This document shows, in pieces, positions 27,253 to 36,370 of a stretch of DNA of 64,000 nucleotides; position 1 is the stretch's first letter; every line of letters starts with the position of its first letter. Below the pieces are notes generated by a model. That model was not told where the DNA came from, ran no database searches, and worked only from the letters and a program-made list of their open reading frames with translations. A program made the position numbers and the translations under genes. Source of the stretch: FEN-1297 sp963843605. GTDB lineage: Bacteria; Bacteroidota; Ignavibacteria; Ignavibacteriales; Ignavibacteriaceae. The stretch covers positions 496,001-560,000 of the forward strand of contig CAWJLA010000008.1 of assembly GCA_963843605.1 (NCBI GenBank), read 5' to 3'.

Positions 27253-29607
27253 TCATTTCAATAAAATTAATTTTTTCGTTTCGTTAAAATTTCCGGCTTG
27301 AATTCTGTAGAAATAAACTCCGTTTGATAATTTACTTGCATCAAAAGTAATTGTATGAAATCCTGCCGACATTTCTTTGTTAATTAAAGTCTGCACTACT
27401 CTGCCTTGAATATCATAGATAATAAGTTTTGTCAGACCGGACTGCGGCAATCCGAATTTTATTGTAGTAGTAGGGTTGAACGGATTGGGATAATTCTGAC
27501 TTATCGAATACTGCGCCGGTATACCGCTGCCGTCCTGCTCTACGCTCGTAACCAACAAAGAAGCCTCATTACTAAAAGCCGATAAAATAGAATCCTTATA
27601 AGCTTGTATTCTGTACGTGTAAGTCTGCCCCTCTTCAACATTATTATCCAGATATTGATTTCCGTTTCCCTTTGAAGTGTCTATTACCGAGAAAGCTGTT
27701 TGCGGGTCTTGTTTACGTTCTATCAGGTTACCGGCGGCTTTTGTGGAATTGTTACTCCAGCTAAGAGTGACTTGGTTCGAAGCGCTTTTTTGTGCGGTAA
27801 GATTTGTGGGAGTATAAATTAAATTAAAGCTTCCGACATCGCTCCATGAACCTGAACCTGCCAGATTGCTTGCTTGAACCCTCCAATAGTACGTCATTTC
27901 CGAAAACCAGGAAAGATCTTGCAAGGTATCAGCTGCCGTTGCCGATTTGAAAACAGGTGTAAAACCCGGATTGTAAGCAATTTGAATTAAATATTTTTCC
28001 GCGTTGTTAACCTCATTCCATTTAAATGTCATATAGCCCATAGAATTTGAAACAGCCGATTCTATTTTTGGTGTAGCCGGTATGGACAGTGTTGTAATAA
28101 AGGTCTGCACGCTGCTCCAGAGGCCCGAACCGGTACTGCTTTTTACCTTTACATGCCAGTAATATTTTTGGTTTTTTAACAGCCCGGAAATTGTTTTTGA
28201 AGTATCAGCCGTTGAATCGCTTAAAACAACGCTTTCAAATAAAGGATCGGTAGAGACCTCAATATTATACTGCTGGGCATCGGTGATTTTTTTCCACTTG
28301 AAAGTAATACTTGTGTCCAAACCTACCTGTTTATCCGAAGGATAATCCAATTTTGTGAAATAAGTTGTATCGTTAGAAAGAACCGGATTAGACCACGTTA
28401 TCCAGCCTGATAAATCGATGTTATATGGAGTGTCAGATATGTTGCTTGTATTTACAGTATCGTTTGCAAGAAGGTACTTATCCACAAAAGCTATAATTTC
28501 CGGAATCTGACTGCCGGGAACTGCGCAATGACTATGTCCACCAACAACTGAATAACCAAATCTGTCCGGTACGCCTAAAGCTTTATACACCTGTTTACAA
28601 GCTTCACTTACTACGTTGCAGGACGGGTTTGAGAGCCAAGTATAATCCGGATTAGCCGTAACGTACAAAGCGCGGGGTGCGCACATTGCCATTAACTCGT
28701 GATGATCTTCCGGGAGTTTATAAACATTATCACCGGAAAATTGACTCATATTGTTCTTAAACCAATTATAATCGGTATTATCGATTTCCTCGACATTAGT
28801 ACCGGCCGAAAAGTGGGAATATCTCCAGGATGTAGCTCCGCCGCCGCCTGATTCCTGCGCGATAGTAAGAGCAATTCTTTCATCAAAAGCCCCGGCGAAA
28901 AGCGCCATCTTTCCGGCATAAGAGCAACCGGTTACCGCAATATGTTTCAGATCGATGGAAAGAACTCCTTGAACCAATTCCAAACCGTCTATTATGCGGC
29001 TTACGCCCCAGGCCCACGCAGTATATTGACCTGAATTATCCGGATTGAGGTACGGATAAAGCCGGTAAAAAGGATCGGCAGTACTCGGGCTTCCGTACTT
29101 TGTTACCTGATCGTGACTGAAAGTTATTTCGGCAATATTACGGTTTTTGAAAATACTGTCGGGTATGCTGCCGGTAGGACTGTTCATACCGATAACAGCC
29201 GGGAACGGTCCGGTTCCGGAAGGCAGAACCACTCTCGATGAAAGTGTTATAGTCCGGCCGTTCACGGTAACATTTACAGTAAGTACGTTTTGAGAATAAC
29301 TGGCAGTAATGGTGTCCGGACGGGGAGGTTTAGGACCGATCTCGTAATTTTGTATCTGTGCGCCGATCTCGGCACGGCGGTATTCCCAATCCGAAATATT
29401 CTTAATACGCCCGGTACCGTCGGCAAAAACAAACGGATCAGGGAGCGACCGTATAACAGGAAGCTGGCTGATAGAAGGCATATATGGTACCGGATAATCA
29501 GCCCCAATATTCTCCTTACTATAAACAAGCGGAAGATTCTGAGCAGAAACATCAACGAACAATTGAAGGCTTAATAAGAGCATTAACAGTATCATTATTT
29601 TTCTCAT
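27253..29607 (-). CDS. CE15-like glucuronoyl esterase with FN3 domains and Por tail
   Basis: 784 residues. Signal peptide MRKIMILLMLLLSLQLFVDV (cleavage after VSA). Residues ~40-380 form a CE15-type alpha/beta hydrolase: RRAEIGAQIQNYEIGPKP, VIGMNSPTGSI, AVTGCSYAGKMALFAGAF with nucleophile Ser in GCSYAG, AQESGGGGATSW with the Glu that serves as acid in canonical members, and GGHSHCAVP with the catalytic His. Residues ~415-690 hold three FN3-like repeats (DAQQYNIEVSTDPLFESVVL; AEKYLIQIAYNPGFTP; NLTAQKSASNQVTLSWSNNS). The C-terminus is a Por sorting tail (YSISQNYPNPFNPTTTIKFG...KKLILLK), implying surface or extracellular action on lignin-carbohydrate esters. It is the first gene of the leftward xylan block, with a terminator behind it. 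Confidence 0.9.
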   Translation of the reverse strand: MRKIMILLMLLLSLQLFVDVSAQNLPLVYSKENIGADYPVPYMPSISQLPVIRSLPDPFVFADGTGRIKNISDWEYRRAEIGAQIQNYEIGPKPPRPDTITASYSQNVLTVNVTVNGRTITLSSRVVLPSGTGPFPAVIGMNSPTGSIPDSIFKNRNIAEITFSHDQVTKYGSPSTADPFYRLYPYLNPDNSGQYTAWAWGVSRIIDGLELVQGVLSIDLKHIAVTGCSYAGKMALFAGAFDERIALTIAQESGGGGATSWRYSHFSAGTNVEEIDNTDYNWFKNNMSQFSGDNVYKLPEDHHELMAMCAPRALYVTANPDYTWLSNPSCNVVSEACKQVYKALGVPDRFGYSVVGGHSHCAVPGSQIPEIIAFVDKYLLANDTVNTSNISDTPYNIDLSGWITWSNPVLSNDTTYFTKLDYPSDKQVGLDTSITFKWKKITDAQQYNIEVSTDPLFESVVLSDSTADTSKTISGLLKNQKYYWHVKVKSSTGSGLWSSVQTFITTLSIPATPKIESAVSNSMGYMTFKWNEVNNAEKYLIQIAYNPGFTPVFKSATAADTLQDLSWFSEMTYYWRVQASNLAGSGSWSDVGSFNLIYTPTNLTAQKSASNQVTLSWSNNSTKAAGNLIERKQDPQTAFSVIDTSKGNGNQYLDNNVEEGQTYTYRIQAYKDSILSAFSNEASLLVTSVEQDGSGIPAQYSISQNYPNPFNPTTTIKFGLPQSGLTKLIIYDIQGRVVQTLINKEMSAGFHTITFDASKLSNGVYFYRIQAGNFNETKKLILLK

Positions 29608-30144
29608 TTTAAAGACCTTTTTATTTGAAACAAGATATAATATTAGGTTTGAATTAAAAATTGCAGTTCATTTAGCAAATCGGATATTTATAATTTATTC
29701 TCCGGTTACATTTTTCGTTTTCGTTGTCTTTTCTATTCTTAAGTGTTCATGTTTTTGATAATATTATTTCCTTAACCTTCCTCATGTGTGCACAGAGTTA
29801 TCAATAATATAATACATTATATTTTTACCGGCCGATATTACCTCCGGATATAAAGCGCCGGTTTATTAATATAATAAAATTGTTCAGATTATAGTTTCCA
29901 TTTTTCATGATTCATACAGAATATTTTTTGATTTAATATTATTGGTTTCTATCACCCATAAATAATTATTAACCATAAGGTGGAGAAAATAAAGAAATTA
30001 GAAGGAACAAATCATATTTACGAAAAAATTCATCATTTTACTTGCGCTCTTATACTGATTCAAATTTGAATGATTGTATAAAAGCTCTTCAAAACATTTT
30101 ATTAAAACTTTCTCAATCAGTATAACCGGGTTAATGAAATTTTC
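29608..30144. other. intergenic region, AT-rich, no gene seen
   Basis: 537 bases holding the promoter of the CE15-FN3 gene and the tail end of the xylR relic. An 11-base inverted repeat (TTATACTGATT at 30050-30060, complement at 30115-30125) is visible. No LacI-type operator was found here. Confidence 0.5.
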
Positions 30145-31243
30145 GGAATTTGCACAACCCCACCTTTTTTTCTTTTAAAATATCTTTATATATGTTCCGC
30201 GTCAGTAAAATTAAATAATGAAGTAATCTGAGAAATTGAAAGATCGGTTTCAATAAGTAGCGTGTAATCAGTTCTATACCCTCGCTCTATATCTTCTCAT
30301 AAATCGATATGTAAATTTTTTCTCAAGCGAATTTCTGTTTATTCCGGAAGCTTTTACCACTTCTTTCACCGGAATTTTATTTTTGCCATTTTTCGTTACA
30401 TACTGGATTGTACGGGAGACGTGGACATCGTTTACCGCATGTATATCTGTAGATTATCTCTGAAATATGTTTCCGGGTGAAACCAAGATCCGCTTCGGAC
30501 AATATTGTTTTTTCCCGCGCATATTATCCATCAGTTCAGTCGCTTCATAACCTGCCGACTCAAGATTCAGAGCAATGCCGGTTAAAGGAGGACCACTTAT
30601 ATCGCAGATTACCGGATCATTATCTACACCGATTACAACAACGTCTTCCGGCACTTTGCGATTATTCAGCTTACAAACTTCAAGAATATACTGTCCGTAA
30701 TCATCATTGCAGGCAAATACACCGACCGGCTTCGTCAGATTATTATCCAATTGCTTACTTCCCGTTGCTGATTTTCCCGTTGATATTTTTTGTTTTTTCT
30801 CCTCGGGACGTAAACATGAGTTTCATATCCGGCTTCGCCGTTAAAACCGCAGAAATAATTTCTGCGTTCCTTCAGCCAGTCGTAATCCTCGATATCGAAA
30901 AACACGAAATTCTTTAACCCTTTTCCTATTAGATGTTCGCTTGCGAGTTTCGCAATTGTCCGGGAATCGGTTTTGATCACCGGTAAATCTTTGGGATAAG
31001 AAGAATCGTGAAAGGCCAGTATGGTAGGGATTTTTAAGTTCAGCAATTCCTTGTTTATTAAGGAATCTCTCATAATAAATCCGTCAGGTTTCTACCCGGT
31101 TAAGTGCGAACCGATGATTTTAAGTCTATAGGTTCTTTATAAAATGACCAGGGACCGTAAATTTTGAAATACCTGGCGATGTCCATAATAAGTCCTCTTC
31201 CGAATGCCCGGGATGTTTCCAGTAACAGGATTATTCTTTTCAT
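30145..31243 (-). pseudogene. xylR-like (AraC-type) regulator, multiply broken
   Basis: Pieces of one XylR-type regulator lie in order over 1.1 kb but in different frames. From ATG 31243: MKRIILLLETSRAFGRGLIM, ending at a stop near 31100; then an in-frame TAG before KPDGFIMRDSLINKELLNLK; a sensor domain to about 30735; then FACNDDYGQYILEVCKLNNR and VIGVDNDPVICDISGPPL; a stop at 30454; an AraC helix-turn-helix scrap (VKEVVKASGINRNSLEKKF); and finally DLSISQITSLFNFTDAEHI, interrupted by TAA. The total span (about 366 codons) is near the length of intact XylR (about 390). At least three frame changes and two or more stops make sequencing error an insufficient explanation. Intact XylR activates xylose genes; here that control is lost. 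Confidence 0.85.
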
Positions 31244-31307
31244 ATAAAAGATGTTATAAAATTATCTCCGCAAATCTAATAAAAAACACGCGCTGTTTTT
31301 AATAAAT

Positions 31308-31530
31308 TTAATTTAAATAATTCCTTAAATATATCTGTGATTCTTTTTGAAACGGAAACCGGACCTTCATTTTTCCCGCTCCTCTGTTTGACCAAACATA
31401 ATAAGGGATTAATGCAATTTCTTCACCATACTTTAATTTAAGCGTTAGTACTTACTTCGGAAATAGGATAATCCGAATATCTGCCGTTATCCTGAGCAAA
31501 TACCGGCGCTGTTAAAATAACGATGACAGG
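31308..31530 (-). pseudogene. GH127-like gene reduced to its two ends
   Basis: Two minus-strand fragments abut. The first (about 31446-31530) reads VIVILTAPVFAQDNGRYSDY followed by PISEVSTNA, a signal-peptide end and the start of a mature exported protein. The second (31308-31443) reads ALIPYYVWSNRGAGKMKVRF and ends at a stop, which matches the C-terminal ALIPYYxWxNRG segment of DUF1680/GH127 enzymes. Some 550 residues expected between them are absent. An internal deletion of a beta-L-arabinofuranosidase gene is the best explanation; the family call rests on the short C-terminal motif. Confidence 0.6.
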
Positions 31531-31634
31531 ATATTCGCCCGATAATTATTCTTTTATCCGGATAGAGGAATAATCTATCTTGTCATTTTATTCGCCTATA
31601 AATCGACTTTAATTATAATCGTTGACATTTTAAT

Positions 31635-31712
31635 TTACAATTGTACGGTAATCTGCGGTTTCAAATGTGTAATTGTTATCTGAGCGGCATTCTCACAGAT
31701 ATTTTCAGTTAA
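31635..31712 (-). pseudogene. C-terminal scrap of an unidentified exported enzyme
   Basis: The minus strand reads LTENICENAAQITITHLKPQ followed by ITVQL and a stop. The alternating pattern looks like the last beta strands of a sandwich domain. It lies in line with the GH127 and xylR relics on the same strand. No family can be named. Confidence 0.35.
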
Positions 31713-31800
31713 TGAACCTGTGAACAACCGGATAAAGTTAGGTAAAGTTCATAAAAAATATTAATTTTATTCAACATTGAATTGCCTGATAAGGGGAAAA

Positions 31801-32346
31801 ATGTATCAGATTGAAAACAAATCGGCTCGACCATTTAAACTAGATGACAAAGCATCCTTAGAACATGTATACAAACAATACTGGCAAAAGCTTTATATCT
31901 ATGCCTTCAATGTTCTGCGGGAAAAAGAATTATGCGAAGACATTGTTCAGAATATTTTTCTCGATCTCTGGACAAGAAGGAACGATGTTCAAATTTCCGA
32001 TTTAAAATCATACTTATACCAATCCGTGAAGCATCAAATCTTTAATCACTTCAGAAAAAGCAAAAACAAAAAAGAGTTATATGATAAATTAGTTCCTTTT
32101 AACTTTGAATATAAGATAGATGAATTATATGAGCAGAAAGAGCTGAATATTCAAATTAAAAATGCCGTATCCGACTTGCCCGAACAGCGCAGAATAATTT
32201 TTGGGATGAGCAGGTATGAAGGCATTTCTAACAAGGAAATTTCCGAGAATTTAAATATTGCGTTGCAGACAGTTAAAAATCAAATCAGCGCATCTTTAAA
32301 ATCCATCCGTAAATCTTTAAAAAACTTGTACATGTTTTTTATATAA
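31801..32346 (+). CDS. ECF RNA polymerase sigma factor, FecI-like
   Basis: 181 residues from ATG 31801, preceded by AAGGGG; a TTG 24 bases earlier is unlikely. Region 2 is YKQYWQKLYIYAFNVLREKE and LCEDIVQNIFLDLWTRRND; region 4 is LPEQRRIIFGMSRYEGISNK and ISENLNIALQTVKNQISASL. It is the Bacteroidota sigma-70 family type that pairs with FecR. No anti-sigma gene is adjacent; the nearest FecR is 3 kb downstream at 35317, with a decayed receptor cassette in between. Its likely targets are the TonB-receptor cassettes. The gap suggests that a tandem duplication separated the pair. Confidence 0.92.
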   Translation: MYQIENKSARPFKLDDKASLEHVYKQYWQKLYIYAFNVLREKELCEDIVQNIFLDLWTRRNDVQISDLKSYLYQSVKHQIFNHFRKSKNKKELYDKLVPFNFEYKIDELYEQKELNIQIKNAVSDLPEQRRIIFGMSRYEGISNKEISENLNIALQTVKNQISASLKSIRKSLKNLYMFFI

Positions 32347-32422
32347 CTTATCTCCCTGTTAAAATAAATTCCATTATGCCAATTCAAATTTTCGACATTA
32401 AAAAATAAAATTTTAAAGCAAA

Positions 32423-32452
32423 TAGTACCTTTTTCAAGTTCATGTTACTTAA
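32423..32452 (+). repeat. conserved pre-FecR element, copy 1 (orphaned)
   Basis: AGTACC-TTTTTCAAGTT-CATGTTACTTAA closely matches the sequence at 35261-35289 just upstream of fecR. At this place no fecR follows; a receptor remnant does. It marks where a fecR gene was probably lost from cassette copy 1. Confidence 0.6.
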
Positions 32453-32477
32453 CAAGTATTATATATTACTTTAACGA

Positions 32478-32779
32478 GAAGAATCTGAACATCACCTGAG
32501 GTACGATAGTCGCAACGCGGTTAAAATTTTCATTAACTGCGAGCTCGGAAATAACTGGAGAGCTGGCATAATGTGGAATTATATCATCTCCCTGATTATC
32601 ATAGGCTGGGTATAAATTTGTCAAAGGAATTCCATATCGGATTCGTAAAAATAAATATAGGTTTGAACGTAATAAATGTTTACGACCGTAAAAACTTCTA
32701 TTATTTTGATATGAAAAACGGACAAAGAGTAAACTTGCTGCCTTTTTTACCTTCAATCGACATCAAGGCGGAATTATGA
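32478..32779 (+). pseudogene. TonB-dependent receptor remnant, cassette copy 1
   Basis: About 300 bases nearly identical to the 3' end of the receptor at 36371-38911. It begins at the equivalent of DSRNAVKIFISCELGNNWRA and runs to the terminal SIDIKAEL. An internal deletion of roughly 110 bases joins MWNYN directly to LPDYHRLDINLSK in a shifted frame. More than 85 percent of the gene is missing. The stop still overlaps the next ATG (ATGA), as in the intact copies, which shows the original gene order. Confidence 0.85.
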
Positions 32780-33783
32780 AAAAAGCGATTTTGATTCTGC
32801 CGATTATCTTGTTTATTCTTTTTGAATCATGCAATAACGATTTCAATATAAACGCGCCTTATAAAAATGTTTATACTTTAAATTGCATTTTACGCAACAA
32901 TAGTCCTATTCAATATGCAATAATTTCAAAAAATATTTATACCGAAAACGGTGCTCCTCCGGCTTCGACGGCAATTGCTCAAAATATAAAAGGCGCAGAT
33001 GTAGAAATCAATTATAATGGTTCGGTATATGTTATGAGCGATACGACTATCCAATTGACGAATTCAGGAAATACAATTCAAGTTAACTGTTATTACTTAA
33101 AAAATTTAGTGCTGATACCCGGTAAAATTATTAGTATTAAAGCTAGCAATGCAGGACGGGCAAATATTAAAGTCTACAAACCAGATCCCTGTTTGTCATC
33201 ATATATTCTGCAACTTTTCCCCAGAGTTATTATTCTGAGGATCAAAAGGGATATTATATAAAATTAGCGACCTATAATTGGTATTTTAAATTCGACAATA
33301 CAAAGATTAATCGATATTTTGAGTTTTCCCGGTTTGAAATTGATTATAAAAAATATGAACGAGGAAATTATGTCGATAAAAAAACATACGTTCCTCTCTC
33401 CTATTACCGCCTATACAGACAATAACGGGTTTATACTCTCCACTGATTTAACCTTCTCATTTAATAATTTGGCTTATACATCACTTGAAACTGTTAATAA
33501 AATGATGAGAGGAGATTTCGGGGAGCGACCCGAATAAGAACAATTATATAATTACCAAAGTATTTTTAACGTAAACTCCGTTGATCCCGAATTATCGAGA
33601 TATTATTCTGCCTATGTGACGTACTTAAATTCTTTTTCGATTAAACTAAGACCTCCGGATTACTCCAATATTCAAGGGGGAGAAGGTATCTTCGGAATAT
33701 ATTATACATATACCACCTCCTTCGCTGTAGACAAAGTTTACATTAATTCTTTTGGATATCAGTATGATCCTTCAAGGCAGTAA
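32776..33783 (+). pseudogene. DUF4249 lipoprotein, frameshifted, cassette copy 1
   Basis: The first 120 codons match the intact paralogue at 38908 closely: lipoprotein signal (LFILFESCNNDFNINAP, lipobox Cys at residue 19) and YTLNCILRNNSPIQYAIIS. The frame is lost around 33160-33180 and the remainder follows in other frames (recognisable DYSNIQGG-like and YINSFGYQYDP-like text to 33783). A further disruption is seen near 33530. DUF4249 proteins are outer-membrane lipoproteins often encoded beside TonB receptors; this copy cannot make the full protein. Confidence 0.82.
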
Positions 33784-33815
33784 TTATTAATCCAGACAAA
33801 ATACGGATAGAAAAG

Positions 33816-35145
33816 ATGAAAATTAAAATAGGTAAAGCATTAAAACTAAATTGTATTAATCGGTACACACAGTTTTATCCCGATAATTCTTTTATCAATT
33901 ATATTATGCGGACAAAGTTATGCTCAATGGGAAAAGACAAATTTACAGAGCACAGTAAAAGTAAATACCATCGTTATTAAGGATTCATCTGTTTTTGCCG
34001 GTACTAACGGGGACGGAATATTTTTATCGACAGATAACGGTGAAAGCTGGAAAAGCATTAATGAAGGACTGGAAAGTAAGGTCATCCATACTATTTTAAT
34101 TACCGGAAAAAACCTTTCTGCCGGACAGGTAAGAATTTTCGCCGGAACAGAATCGGGCGTTTCGGTTTCAACGGATAACGGAGAAAACTGGAGATCAATT
34201 AATTCCGGTTTATCCGGTTTGGGCGTATGGTCCCTTGGGGTTAGCGCAGATTCTGCAGGCGATACAACAATCTTTGCCGGATCTTCGAGCGGGGTTTATT
34301 CTTCTGCAGACCAGGGCGAAAATTGGAAAGTTACCGGTTTATCAAGTACGAAAATGCCGGTGAATTCTATAATTATTTTCAACGGCTATATTTTCGCGGC
34401 GACATTTACTGAAGGATTATTCATCTCCCAAGACAACGGATTAACCTGGAGTAATACTGTTATAGTGCTAGGATCTTCGAGACTCCCCGAAATGTCAGCA
34501 CCTATCTGTTCAATTACCCTCTTTGCCGGTCAATATTTTAATTATTTAATTGCAGGTTCATACGGGAGACTTTATTATATGGACTATAGAGCCGGCGGTT
34601 TTTACGGTTCTGTCTCGCTTGATCGTTCGGCCGAACCCTTATTTTGTTTTGCCGGTAGAAATGATACTCTTTTTGCATTTCAATACGGCTATTTATTTGA
34701 TCTCTCCTACAATTTCTCCGAATTAAATTCTGAACGGTCAAATATTCCTAATTTAAGCAACAAGGATGTTTATACTCTTGCGCTGAATAGCAGATATATT
34801 TTTGCGGGTACGGTAGACGGCATCTGGCGTCTCAGTTATCCGGAGACAATTACAAAAGCAGAAAGCTCCCAAGATCTGCCGGCCGGATTTGCGCTTGAGC
34901 AGAATTATCCCAACCCTTTTAACCCGACGACTGTGATGACCTATCGGCTGCCGGTTGCCGGCAACGTAACTCTGACAGTATACGATATTCTTGGAAGACC
35001 GGTAGCGACATTGGTAAATGAGCGTAAGACTGCGGGCATTCATTCTGTAAAATTCGACGCCGCAGGCTTGCCGAGCGGGGTTTATTTTTATAGGCTTGAG
35101 GCGGGAAGTTTTGTCCGCTCCAGAAAGATGATTCTTTTGCAATAA
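33816..35145 (+). pseudogene. Por-tailed Asp-box propeller, signal peptide frameshifted, cassette copy 1
   Basis: ATG 33816 starts a signal region matching the intact paralogue (MKIKIGKALKLNCIN), but one inserted base near 33861 shifts the frame. From about 33862 the sequence reads on cleanly as LSIILCGQSYAQW and continues as an Asp-box propeller (STDNGESWKSIN, STDNGENWRSIN, SQDNGLTWSN) with a complete Por tail (FALEQNYPNPFNPTTVMTYR...RKMILLQ). The next in-frame ATG is at 34219, giving 308 residues without export signal. Apart from this base the gene looks healthy, so either a recent mutation or a sequence error is possible. Confidence 0.75.
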
Positions 35146-35260
35146 CCAAACGTCATAAGAGCAAAGCTATAAACGGCAGGTTCATAAAGCTACAAAACCA
35201 TATAGGTTTGTTCCATTTGCCTGCAATCTTTAAATAAATTTAAAAAGTATTATGCCGGAT

Positions 35261-35289
35261 AGTACTTTTTACTCTTTCATGTTACTTAA
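35261..35289 (+). promoter_or_regulatory. conserved pre-FecR element, copy 2
   Basis: AGTACTTTTT-ACTCTTT-CATGTTACTTAA lies 28 bases before the fecR start and is repeated at 32423-32452 behind the sigma gene. It may be a promoter or leader recognised by the ECF sigma factor, or simply homology retained from the duplication. Confidence 0.45.
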
Positions 35290-35316
35290 TAGATATAATT
35301 ATATAAAGAGAATTTT

Positions 35317-36321
35317 GTGAACGTAAAAACAATTTCAATTTTAATTGAAAAGTATAAAAAGGGCGAATGTTCACCACGGGAAAAGGAATTGCTGGAAAAC
35401 TATCTGGAATCATTTCAAAATAATCCCGTTGAATGGAACGAAAAAGAAATGGGGAACCAAAGAATAATAGAAGAGAAGATATATTCCGAGATAATGGGAA
35501 ATATTTCCGGGGAGAAGAAAAATAATATCAGCAGAACATTCTTTTCGCCGCTTCTTCTTAAACAAGCCGCTTCGATAATATTCTTAATTGCCCTGGCATC
35601 GGGAATTTTATATCTATCGGGAATCTTCCGGCCGGTTACAAATCAAGTTGCCTGGCAGGAAAAAATCACCTCATCCGGAGAAATATCCGAACTTACATTG
35701 CCGGACGGTTCTAAAGTTATTCTTAACGCGGACAGTAAATTAAAATACCCGAGGCAATTCAACGGCACAAAACGTACGGTCTATCTTGAAGGCGAGGCTT
35801 ATTTCGAAGTTCGTCATAATATTGACAAACCTTTTATAGTTCACGCGGACGATCTATCAACCACTGTTTTGGGAACTAAATTCAATGTTTCAGCATACCC
35901 TGAAAGTAAAACAATTTCCGTTTCCCTGCTCGAAGGAAAGGTAAAAGTATCCAGAGATGAAAACGGGAGGTCGGACAATTTAGTAATTCTAAAACCTGAA
36001 GAGCAGATTCTTTATAACAAATTAAACAATAAAAGTACGCTCGGAATATTTGATTCGATAGAAGCAATCGGCTGGAAGGATAAGACCTACAAGTTTGATA
36101 ACGAAACTTTAAGCCAAGTGCTGCCTAAACTTGAAAGAGCGTACGGAGCAAAATTCGAATTAACCGACAAACAATTTTTGACGCAAAAGATTACGGTCAA
36201 ATTTGAGAAAAGTTCGTTGAAGACCGTAATTGAAGTAATAAAAAATCTTACCGGATTAGATTATAAAAATATTAAAGCAACCGACGGTGCAAATGAAATT
36301 ATATTTTTTAAAAGGGGCTAA
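35317..36321 (+). CDS. FecR-type anti-sigma factor
   Basis: 334 residues with GTG start. Cytoplasmic N-terminal part (ISILIEKYKKGECSPREKEL) is followed by one membrane helix near residues 85-105 (AASIIFLIALASGILYLSGI). The periplasmic FecR domain follows (ELTLPDGSKVILNADSKLKY; TVYLEGEAYFEV; STTVLGTKFNVSAYPESKTI) and then a DUF4974 C-terminal domain (TYKFDNETLSQVLPKLERAY). FecR proteins hold an ECF sigma factor and release it when the STN domain of a loaded TonB receptor signals. The partner sigma is probably at 31801. The next gene, a receptor with an STN domain, is 49 bases downstream. Confidence 0.93.
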   Translation: MNVKTISILIEKYKKGECSPREKELLENYLESFQNNPVEWNEKEMGNQRIIEEKIYSEIMGNISGEKKNNISRTFFSPLLLKQAASIIFLIALASGILYLSGIFRPVTNQVAWQEKITSSGEISELTLPDGSKVILNADSKLKYPRQFNGTKRTVYLEGEAYFEVRHNIDKPFIVHADDLSTTVLGTKFNVSAYPESKTISVSLLEGKVKVSRDENGRSDNLVILKPEEQILYNKLNNKSTLGIFDSIEAIGWKDKTYKFDNETLSQVLPKLERAYGAKFELTDKQFLTQKITVKFEKSSLKTVIEVIKNLTGLDYKNIKATDGANEIIFFKRG

Positions 36322-36370
36322 TAGTTATTCATTAACGAATTAAAAATTGCTCTCATCAACTTAATGTTAT

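Noticed and set aside
30454..31073. Two open frames considered as separate small LacI-like regulators
   Set aside because: Their sequences are consecutive parts of one XylR sensor domain, with the AraC-type end and N-terminus recognisable in other frames; they are fragments of a dead gene.
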